From Pseudohalioglobus sediminis (lineage in GTDB: Bacteria > Pseudomonadota > Gammaproteobacteria > Pseudomonadales > Halieaceae): a stretch of 64,000 bases of DNA. The stretch's first letter is position 1. The number at the start of each line of letters is the position of its first letter. Location: assembly GCF_008370495.1 (NCBI RefSeq), contig NZ_VTUX01000002.1, positions 372,001-436,000 of the forward strand, in the 5' to 3' direction. The position numbers were made by a program, and so were the translations under genes. This document shows, piece after piece, positions 57,497 through 64,000 of this stretch. A model generated the notes under the pieces. It was not told where the DNA came from and made no database searches. It saw only the letters and a list, made by a program, of their open reading frames with translations.

Positions 57497-58367
57497 TTTC
57501 TGGAGTTTGTGGGTAATCATCCTCACATCCATCACCATCGTTCTGATCACGTGGGTGCTGTTCGCCAACCGCACCCGCGAGCAGAATACCGAGGGCAAAA
57601 CCACCGGTCATATCTATGACGGCATCGAGGAGTACGACAATCCCCTCCCCGCCTGGTGGTTCATGATGTTCGTGCTCACCATCGTGTTCGGCATCGGCTA
57701 CCTGATTGTCTACCCCGGCATGGGCAACTACCCTGGCCTGTTGGGCTGGACGCAAATCGAGCAGCATGAGAAAGAGGTCGCCGCTGCCGAGGCCCGCTAT
57801 CGCGATATGCGCGACCGCTACCTGGCGATGCCGGTAGAGGAAATTGCCAAGGACCCCGCGGTGCGCAAGATGGGCGGACGTATTTTCGCCAACAATTGCG
57901 CGGTCTGCCACGGCAGTGACGCCAAGGGAGCCTACGGATTCCCCAACCTGACCGACGATGACTGGCTGTATGGCGGCTCACCCGAGGCTATCAAGACCAC
58001 CCTGATCCAGGGCCGCAAGGCAGCGATGCCAGGCTGGGAAGCCATACTGGGAGACCAGGGCATTGCCGAAGCGACGGCCTATGTCCAGTCGCTGAGCGGT
58101 CGTGTCGTGGACGAGGGCCTTGCCGAGGCCGGCGCCAAGCACTTCCAGACCTATTGCGCGGCCTGTCACGGTGCCGACGGCAAGGGCAACTATGCACTGG
58201 GCGCGCCCAACCTGGCCAATGGCATCTGGTTGTACGGCGGCAGCACCGAGCAGATCAGCCACACCCTGCGCAAGGGCCGCAACGGCGTCATGCCAGCCTT
58301 TGCAGATACGCTCAGCGAGGACAAAATCCATATCCTCACCGCCTACGTGTACAGCCTCTCCCACTAA
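57489..58367 (+). CDS. ccoP: Cytochrome cbb3 oxidase subunit III (CcoP)
   Basis: CcoP is a dihaem cytochrome c that feeds electrons to CcoN. The 292-residue product has two N-terminal membrane helices (residues about 7-24 and 56-77) and two haem sites, CAVCH and CAACH, each followed by Met ligands (KAAMPGW, NGVMPAF). The two-helix N-terminus is the common CcoP arrangement in gammaproteobacteria. It overlaps ccoQ by 8 bases. A hairpin lies in the 82-base gap to ccoG. Confidence 0.96.
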   Translation: MASFWSLWVIILTSITIVLITWVLFANRTREQNTEGKTTGHIYDGIEEYDNPLPAWWFMMFVLTIVFGIGYLIVYPGMGNYPGLLGWTQIEQHEKEVAAAEARYRDMRDRYLAMPVEEIAKDPAVRKMGGRIFANNCAVCHGSDAKGAYGFPNLTDDDWLYGGSPEAIKTTLIQGRKAAMPGWEAILGDQGIAEATAYVQSLSGRVVDEGLAEAGAKHFQTYCAACHGADGKGNYALGAPNLANGIWLYGGSTEQISHTLRKGRNGVMPAFADTLSEDKIHILTAYVYSLSH

Positions 58368-58400
58368 GACGGCTGCACTCTAGCCAAACCACGTTGTAGC

Positions 58401-58420
58401 GGGGCCTCACAAGAGGCCCC
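58401..58420 (+). terminator. GC-rich hairpin between ccoP and ccoG
   Basis: GGGGCCTC (58401-58408) and GAGGCCCC (58413-58420) form an 8-base stem with an ACAA loop. There is no U run after it, so it is more likely an mRNA-stabilising or attenuating structure that lowers ccoGHIS relative to ccoNOQP than a full terminator. Confidence 0.5.
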
Positions 58421-58449
58421 TCCTCTCACCACCCCGGATGTGAAGCATT

Positions 58450-59865
58450 ATGTCCCAGACTGACAAAGATCTGATCGATCTTCAGGAAGTCGCGCCTGCA
58501 GAAGTCGGCGAAGTTGACCTCTACCAGCGGCGCGAACGAATCTACACGCGCAAAGTGGAGGGCTTTTTCCAGAAAGTCCGTCTCTACACGGGCTGGCCAC
58601 TACTGCTCGGTTATTTCCTGCTGCCCTGGCTCAGTTGGAATGGACAGCAGGCAGTGCTGTTTGACCTGCCGGAACGCAAGTTCCACATACTCGGGCTAAC
58701 CTTCTGGCCGCAGGATTTTCCCATGCTGGCCTTCCTGCTGATCATTGCGGCGTACTCGCTATTCGCGGTGACCACGTTTGCCGGCCGCATCTGGTGCGGC
58801 TATACCTGTCCGCAAACCGTGTGGACCACCATGTTCATGTGGGTGGAGCAGAAAACCGAGGGCAGTCGCAACCAGCGCATCAAACTCGACAAAGCGCCCA
58901 TGTCGCTGCAAAAATTCACCAGGAAATTCATGAAGCACGCGGGCTGGCTGTTCATTGCCTTCATGACCGGCATGACCTTCGTCGGCTATTTTTACGGCAT
59001 CAAGGAACTGGCAGTTGACCTGGCCACGCTGCAGGTAGCCGGTTGGGGCCTGTTCTGGACACTTTTCTTCACCGTGGCCACCTACATCAACGCAGGCTAT
59101 ATGCGTGAGCAGGTGTGCAAGTACATGTGCCCCTATGCCCGTTTCCAGTCAGTGATGTTCGACCAGGACACACTGATTGTGTCCTACGACAAGCAACGCG
59201 GCGACCCGCGCGGCAGCCGCAAGAAGACAGCAGACCCGAAAGATCTGGGCCTGGGCCACTGCATCGACTGCGAGCTGTGCGTACAGGTCTGCCCTACCGG
59301 TATCGATATCCGTGACGGGCTGCAATATGAATGCATCGGCTGTGCCCTGTGCGTCGACGCCTGCAACTCCGTTATGGACAAGATGGACTACCCGCGCGGC
59401 CTGGTACGTTACACCAGTGAACATGAACTGGGTGGTGGTACCACGCACTGGCTGCGCCCGCGCATCATCGGCTACGTGGTCGTGCTGTGCGTGATGATCG
59501 GGGTTTTCTCTTACAATATGTTTTCACGCATTCCACTGGAATTGACCATTATCCGTGATCGCAACCAGCTGTATGTGACGACAGACAGCGGCGCTGTTGA
59601 TAACATATACACCCTGCAGCTGGTCAACATGGACCCGGAGAGCCACGTATTCGAGATCAGCATAGAAGGTCTGGATGCGGGCGAGATCATCGGTGACACG
59701 CGTTATGAGCTCAACGGCGGCGAGGTTCGCTCCATCAGCCTGCGGGTCAGGGCGCGTCCTGATGCACTGGATAAACCCAGTACCGCCTTTGATTTCCGGG
59801 CCCAGGCAACGGACAGGGAGTCCCTGCAAATCAGTCATGAATCCCGGTTTGTGAAACCGTTGTAG
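58450..59865 (+). CDS. ccoG: Cytochrome cbb3 oxidase accessory protein CcoG
   Basis: CcoG (RdxA/FixG) is a membrane iron-sulfur protein that reduces copper for the cbb3 oxidase. The 471-residue product has several N-terminal helices with CGYTCPQTVW, then CKYMCPYARF. Two [4Fe-4S] ferredoxin motifs follow (CIDCELCVQVCP and CIGCALCVDAC), then a further helix and a C-terminal Ig-like domain of the FixG type. It is the first gene of the maturation group ccoGHIS. Confidence 0.95.
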   Translation: MSQTDKDLIDLQEVAPAEVGEVDLYQRRERIYTRKVEGFFQKVRLYTGWPLLLGYFLLPWLSWNGQQAVLFDLPERKFHILGLTFWPQDFPMLAFLLIIAAYSLFAVTTFAGRIWCGYTCPQTVWTTMFMWVEQKTEGSRNQRIKLDKAPMSLQKFTRKFMKHAGWLFIAFMTGMTFVGYFYGIKELAVDLATLQVAGWGLFWTLFFTVATYINAGYMREQVCKYMCPYARFQSVMFDQDTLIVSYDKQRGDPRGSRKKTADPKDLGLGHCIDCELCVQVCPTGIDIRDGLQYECIGCALCVDACNSVMDKMDYPRGLVRYTSEHELGGGTTHWLRPRIIGYVVVLCVMIGVFSYNMFSRIPLELTIIRDRNQLYVTTDSGAVDNIYTLQLVNMDPESHVFEISIEGLDAGEIIGDTRYELNGGEVRSISLRVRARPDALDKPSTAFDFRAQATDRESLQISHESRFVKPL

Positions 59866-59872
59866 GAAAACT

Positions 59873-60370
59873 ATGAGTAACCAGTTCCCTCGTGAGGACA
59901 CCCAACCCTGGTACCGGCAGTTCTGGCCCTGGTTCCTGATTGCCCTACCCGCATTCGTGGTCGTGGCCGGCATCAACATGGTCTTCATAGCCCACGAGGG
60001 CGCCGATGACCTGGTCGTCGACGAGTACTACAAGGATGGCCTGGCCATCAATCGCAAGCTGGAGAAAAAACAACGCGCCGAGGAACTCGGCATCAGCGCC
60101 GATGTTGCCCTGACCAGCAGTGATGTCGTCGTTACGACCCGGGGTCCGGTGCAGGCAGAACAGCTCACCCTGCTGCTGTCTCACCCGCTGGAGTCGAATC
60201 GTGATTTCGAAGTGGCCCTGGTACAGAGCACCCCCGGTGAGTACCGGGGGCGCCTGCAATACCCCGTCGCTGAGCGTTGGCACTGGACCCTGATCTTCGA
60301 GGGTGAGGAAGCCTGGCGCCTGGACGGTTCTATCACCCGCGCAAATCTAAGCGCCGGGCACGGTGGCTGA
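59873..60370 (+). CDS. ccoH: Cytochrome cbb3 oxidase assembly protein CcoH (FixH family)
   Basis: The 165-residue protein has one membrane helix (FLIALPAFVVVAGINMVFIA) and a periplasmic domain with VVDEYYKDGLAINRKLE, the diagnostic start of FixH/CcoH. It follows ccoG by seven bases and its stop overlaps the ccoI start by eight bases. CcoH stays bound to the oxidase during assembly. Confidence 0.9.
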   Translation: MSNQFPREDTQPWYRQFWPWFLIALPAFVVVAGINMVFIAHEGADDLVVDEYYKDGLAINRKLEKKQRAEELGISADVALTSSDVVVTTRGPVQAEQLTLLLSHPLESNRDFEVALVQSTPGEYRGRLQYPVAERWHWTLIFEGEEAWRLDGSITRANLSAGHGG

Positions 60371-62795
60371 GCCCCTTCACGCCGCCGCATCGGGCATCGA
60401 CCCCTGTTACCATTGCGGCGAACCAGTACCCGCCGGCGCGCGTTTCGAGATAGAAATCGGCGGCGAGTCGCGGCCGATGTGCTGTCCTGGCTGTCGCGCC
60501 GTGGCCGGCATGATTGCCGCCAACGGCCTGGAAAGCTTCTACCAGCAGCGCACCGCCTACAGCGAGCGGCCCGCTGCCGCTGAATTCAGCCTCAACGATC
60601 AATACCTGATCTACGATGATGAAGACATGGCGGAACGCTTCTGCCAGCGCGAGACAGACGGCACCGTCACCGCGCGGCTGCTGCTCGGTGGCATCACCTG
60701 CGCCGCCTGTACCTGGCTGATCGAAAACTCCCTGGCACCGGTCACTGGCGTGGGCAGCGCGCTGGTCAACCTCCAACAGAGCCGGCTGGATGTGCGTTTC
60801 GATCCCGCCACTATCAAGCTGAGCGAAATATTTTCCCGGGTAGAGTCACTGGGTTATCGGCCTCGCCCTTTCCACGCCAGCACCCAGCGTGACCAGATGT
60901 CAGCCGACTACCGACGCGACCTGCGCCGTCTCGGGGTCGCCGGCTTTGGCATGATGCAGGTGGGCATGTTCGCCGTGGCCCTGCATGCCGGCGACATACA
61001 GGGCATTCAGGAGCAGTACCAGGGCTTGCTGCGCTGGTTCAGCCTGCTGGTCTCGAGTTTTGTCGTCTATTACTCGGCAAGCACCTTTTTTACCACAGCC
61101 TGGCGCCATCTGCGCCAGGGCGCCCTGGTGATGGACCTCCCGGTCGCGCTGGCGATCGGCCTGGCCTGGCTGGCCAGCGCCTGGGCCACGATCACCAACA
61201 GTGGCCAGGTCTATTTTGATTCCGTGGTGATGTTCACCTTCTTCCTGCTCCTGGGGCGCTTCATGGAAGCCAGGGTACGCCAGAAGCACAGCCTGACCTG
61301 GTTTGATGCCGAGAGCGCCCTGCCCGATGCGGTGAGCTGTGAGCGCGATGGCAGCTGGGTCACCGTGCCCAGGACCCAGGTTGGCGCAGGCGAGCGCGTG
61401 TTGCTGCGTCCCGGGGAAACCATAGCGGTAGACGCGGAAATCCTTTCCGGCGACAGCGCCGTGCGTGAAGACACATTCAACGGTGAACACCTGCCGCGGG
61501 CCGTGACCACGGGCGACACCGTTTACGCAGGCACGGTGAACGTGGAGGGCGCACTGGAAGCGCGGGTACTGGGAAGTTACCTGGAAAGCCGTCTCGCTGC
61601 CCTGCAGCAATCCGTGGAAGTCGCCCAAACCGAGAAACCCCGCCTGGCCCGACTGGCGGACCGCGTGGCCTCCTGGTTTGTTGCGGGCGTATTGCTGGTG
61701 ACATCGGCCACAGCACTGGCGTGGCTGCAAATCGATTCGTCCCAGGCGCTGTGGGTGGCACTCTCGGTGCTGGTTATCAGTTGCCCCTGTGCACTGGCCC
61801 TGGCCACACCAGCGGCGCTGACTGCTGCGGCCAGTTCGCTGCGCGGCAGTGGCGTGATCGTGCGCGGGGAAAACGCCCTGGAGGCGCTCTCACGTACCAC
61901 GCATTTGCTGTTCGACAAGACCGGCACACTGACCGAGGGGCAGTTGGAAGTCGCCCGGGTGGAGTTGCTGTCAGATGTCGAGCGCGAGCAGGTACTGGCC
62001 ATCGCAGCGAGCCTGCAACGTTGGTCCAACCATCCCATCAGCCAGGCCTTCCAGGGCATTGAGGGCGCTCCCGGCTTCGAACAGGTCAACTACCACGTCG
62101 GCCAGGGCCTGAGCGGCAGGCAGGGCGGGATCGCCTACCGGATGGGCAGTGAGGCTTTCTGTCGCGCCTTCTGCCCTGCCCTGTCACCCGCCCCCGAGGC
62201 GCCGCTGTACTGGGTAGCGCTGTGCACGGCAGACAGGCAGTTGGCGTGGATCGGGCTCAGCGACAAGGTGCGCGATGAGGCCGCCGAGGTGATCCGGACA
62301 GCGAAGCAAGCGGAACTTGAAGTGGGGCTGCTTACCGGTGACAGTTCCGCGCAAGGTCCACTGCTGGCAGCCCAACTGGGCATAGACAGGGTGGACATCG
62401 GCCTGGAGCCGCAGCAGAAAATGCAGCATGTGCAGGCTTTGCAGGCGGATGGTGCAGTGGTCGGCATGGTCGGTGATGGACTCAATGACGCCCCTGTATT
62501 GAGCCTTGCCGATGCCTCTTTCGCCGTTGCCGGCGCCACTGACCTGGCGCGTACCCAGGCAGATTTCGTCATTGTAGGCGGTGATTTGAGTGCTGTGACC
62601 AGCACCTGGCGCAAAGCCCGCGCCTGTCGCCGTATCATATTGCAGAATTTCGGCTGGGCCCTGGGGTACAATCTGAGCGCTATCCCGCTGGCAGCCATGG
62701 GCTACGTGCCGCCGTGGGCCGCCGCAATCGGCATGTCACTGAGTTCCCTGCTGGTGGTGGCCAATTCACTGCGCCTGAATCGCGACTCAGGCTGA
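60363..62795 (+). CDS. ccoI: Copper-translocating P-type ATPase CcoI for cbb3 assembly
   Basis: CcoI exports copper to the periplasm for insertion into CcoN. The 810-residue protein has an N-terminal cysteine-rich segment (CYHCGEPV, CCPGCRAVAG), a heavy-metal-associated domain with GGITCAACTWL, membrane helices, and the ion-path SCPCALAL. The phosphorylation motif is DKTGTLT (D518), and the hinge is GDGLNDAPVL. The start is GTG at 60363, overlapping ccoH. The N-terminal cysteines mark it as the FixI/CcoI type rather than CopA. Confidence 0.95.
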   Translation: MAEPLHAAASGIDPCYHCGEPVPAGARFEIEIGGESRPMCCPGCRAVAGMIAANGLESFYQQRTAYSERPAAAEFSLNDQYLIYDDEDMAERFCQRETDGTVTARLLLGGITCAACTWLIENSLAPVTGVGSALVNLQQSRLDVRFDPATIKLSEIFSRVESLGYRPRPFHASTQRDQMSADYRRDLRRLGVAGFGMMQVGMFAVALHAGDIQGIQEQYQGLLRWFSLLVSSFVVYYSASTFFTTAWRHLRQGALVMDLPVALAIGLAWLASAWATITNSGQVYFDSVVMFTFFLLLGRFMEARVRQKHSLTWFDAESALPDAVSCERDGSWVTVPRTQVGAGERVLLRPGETIAVDAEILSGDSAVREDTFNGEHLPRAVTTGDTVYAGTVNVEGALEARVLGSYLESRLAALQQSVEVAQTEKPRLARLADRVASWFVAGVLLVTSATALAWLQIDSSQALWVALSVLVISCPCALALATPAALTAAASSLRGSGVIVRGENALEALSRTTHLLFDKTGTLTEGQLEVARVELLSDVEREQVLAIAASLQRWSNHPISQAFQGIEGAPGFEQVNYHVGQGLSGRQGGIAYRMGSEAFCRAFCPALSPAPEAPLYWVALCTADRQLAWIGLSDKVRDEAAEVIRTAKQAELEVGLLTGDSSAQGPLLAAQLGIDRVDIGLEPQQKMQHVQALQADGAVVGMVGDGLNDAPVLSLADASFAVAGATDLARTQADFVIVGGDLSAVTSTWRKARACRRIILQNFGWALGYNLSAIPLAAMGYVPPWAAAIGMSLSSLLVVANSLRLNRDSG

Positions 62796-62808
62796 GAGGA
62801 GCCAATTC

Positions 62809-62997
62809 GTGGACAGTCTCTACCTGCTGATACCCGTTGCCCTGGTGTTTGTCGCCGTGGGCATCAAGCTGTTGCTATGGGCAATCGACAATGGCCAGTA
62901 TGACGATCTCGACAAAGAGGCCTGGCGAATTATCGCCGAAGAGCAGAAACACGATGCAAAACATCAACCTGAAGAAGGCAAGCGGCAACAACCGTGA
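62809..62997 (+). CDS. ccoS: Cytochrome cbb3 oxidase maturation protein CcoS
   Basis: The 62-residue protein has one membrane helix (LYLLIPVALVFVAVGIKLLLW) followed by DNGQYDDLDKEAW, the family signature. It has a GTG start with a strong GAGAGGA site. It overlaps the next gene by four bases (GTGA). CcoS is required for haem and copper insertion into the oxidase. Confidence 0.93.
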   Translation: MDSLYLLIPVALVFVAVGIKLLLWAIDNGQYDDLDKEAWRIIAEEQKHDAKHQPEEGKRQQP

Positions 62998-63848
62998 ATG
63001 AAGTCACCCTGGTCAGCGCCTTCGCATTGGGACTCGCCGGCAGCGGTCACTGCCTGGGCATGTGCGGCGGCATCGCCGCAGCACTTAACCTCGGCGGGCA
63101 GCGCTCCCTGCCCGTCACCCTCTCCTATCACAGCGGGCGCATCCTCAGCTACACCTTGCTCGGTGGGCTGCTCGGGCTGATCGCCGGCAGTATCGACCTG
63201 GTGGCATGGACCATAGCCTTACGCTACCTGGCCGGAATCCTGCTGATCGGCATGGGCCTGTCGGTGGCCAACTGGTGGCAGGGCATGCAGTGGCTGGAAA
63301 GAGCGGGCAGCGCACTGTGGCGGCCCGTGCAGCGCTACTCTTCGCGGTTGCTGCCAATACGCAATCCTGCACAGGGGCTGGCCCTGGGGCTCTGCTGGGG
63401 ACTGATGCCCTGCGGACTGATCTACTCGGCACTGGCCTGGTCAGCCACGTCCCAGGATGCGTTGACCGCCGCCAGCCTGATGTTCTTCTTCGGCCTGGGC
63501 ACCTTGCCCGCCATGCTCGCAGTGAGCCTCGGGGCCGACAGGCTACAGGGTTTCCTGCGTCGTCGCGGCCTGAAGCTGTTCATCGCGATCATGCTGATCG
63601 TTTCCGGCGTCTGGACACTCTACCTGGTAGCCGCTCACGGTGACCACCTGCGTCACCGGGCGCCGGGAGCAGAGCCGATGATGGACCACTCCCAAATGGA
63701 CCATTCCGGCATGGGCCACGGGGCGATGGACCACTCGAAAATGAAGCACCAGAACGCCGGCGCCGAAGCTGCACAGGAGTCCGCCGCACCGGCGGACAGC
63801 ACCACAACCGGGACCGACACGGGGCACTCCTCAGGCCAGCATAACTGA
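62994..63848 (+). CDS. TauE/SafE-like membrane protein with Met/His-rich tail
   Basis: The 284-residue protein has six to seven membrane helices. Conserved small-residue stretches (GLAGSGHCLGMCGGIAAAL, LGLCWGLMPCGLIYSAL) are typical of the sulfite exporter TauE/SafE or cytochrome c biogenesis-like families encoded beside ccoS. The last 60 residues are soluble and rich in Met and His, with several MDHS/MGHG/MKHQ blocks (63679-63753) resembling copper-binding segments of CopA- or CopB-type periplasmic proteins. With ccoGHIS this suggests copper delivery to the oxidase. The start is GTG at 62994. Confidence 0.7.
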   Translation: MNEVTLVSAFALGLAGSGHCLGMCGGIAAALNLGGQRSLPVTLSYHSGRILSYTLLGGLLGLIAGSIDLVAWTIALRYLAGILLIGMGLSVANWWQGMQWLERAGSALWRPVQRYSSRLLPIRNPAQGLALGLCWGLMPCGLIYSALAWSATSQDALTAASLMFFFGLGTLPAMLAVSLGADRLQGFLRRRGLKLFIAIMLIVSGVWTLYLVAAHGDHLRHRAPGAEPMMDHSQMDHSGMGHGAMDHSKMKHQNAGAEAAQESAAPADSTTTGTDTGHSSGQHN

Positions 63849-63989
63849 ACACCGGGCGGCTGCCGCTGTGCCGCGGCGGACTATCGTTTTTAGCGCCAGA
63901 TAGTCTCTGCCCACCCCTTCAAATCACCGGGCCTTGCGGGTAAACTGAGCGCCGCGAATGAGCCCCACTATTCAAGAGGCATTGAGAGC

Positions 63990-64000
63990 ATGACATTTGT
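63990..64000 (+). CDS. Start of a gene truncated by the window end
   Basis: An ATG at 63990 follows AAGAGGCATTGAGAG. The frame reads Met-Thr-Phe and leaves the window. Nothing about the product can be said. The preceding 140 bases (63849-63989) contain a GCCGC/GCGGC hairpin near 63863-63880 with a distant T run, but no clear terminator. Confidence 0.35.

Overview
The window is about 60% GC and densely coded, with no rRNA, tRNA, CRISPR array or insertion sequence that I could see. Gene content and order point to an aerobic marine-type gammaproteobacterium, probably of the Halieaceae (OM60/NOR5; Congregibacter, Haliea, Halioglobus). The clues are a Pseudomonas-like rpoE-mucA-mucB-mucC-mucD block followed by the gammaproteobacterial lepA-lepB-rnc-era-recO-acpS run, an ANR/FNR-controlled cbb3 oxidase locus, and a 577-residue type II isocitrate dehydrogenase with Asp-Leu at the coenzyme site. 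As I recall it, that dehydrogenase closely matches the NAD-dependent enzyme described from Congregibacter litoralis. The family assignment is inference.

Layout. 1-6.1 kb: DUF481 outer-membrane protein, MscS-type channel, two-pore-helix ion channel, TonB-dependent receptor. 6.2-12.2 kb (minus strand): trpS, queuosine-tRNA-type glycosyltransferase, apeB, a 3-hydroxyisobutyrate dehydrogenase-like gene, uppP, tsaB; then mobA (plus). 12.9-19.3 kb (minus): histone H1-like Lys/Ala protein, adk, mazG, relA, cysM, acpS. 19.3-29.0 kb (minus): recO, era, rnc, DUF4845, lepB, lepA, mucD, rseC, rseB, rseA, rpoE, headed by a plausible sigma-E promoter. 29.3-37.9 kb: nadB, ygfX, sdhE, ygfZ, the unusual isocitrate dehydrogenase, an MFS transporter, a PhlG-like anchored protein, a phosphoribosyltransferase, ung.

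37.9-43.6 kb (minus) is the most distinctive accessory block: a tightly coupled coenzyme F420 operon, npdG-cofE-cofD-(cofC::cofG::cofH). Its last gene fuses the guanylyltransferase to both radical-SAM halves of Fo synthase. F420 synthesis is uncommon in gammaproteobacteria, and no F420-consuming enzyme other than NpdG lies beside it.

43.8-52.1 kb (plus): SDR oxidoreductase; a glycosidase-like/WaaP-kinase-like fusion whose glycosidase half lacks the usual acid/base Glu; a 1325-residue DUF1631-GGDEF-EAL protein with a dead cyclase motif and an intact phosphodiesterase motif set; a LuxR-type regulator. 52.2-63.8 kb (plus) is a microaerobic respiration island: hemN (FNR box), fnr/anr, a YIP1-family gene carrying the FNR box in front of ccoN-O-Q-P, then ccoG-H-I-S and a TauE/SafE-like membrane protein with a Met/His-rich copper-type tail. 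A new gene begins at the very end of the window.

Functional picture: envelope-stress signalling, housekeeping translation/RNA genes and low-oxygen respiration make up the conserved backbone. The F420 operon, the duplicated isocitrate dehydrogenase, the pseudo-glycosidase/kinase fusion and the YIP1 gene inside the cbb3 locus are the parts most worth further work.
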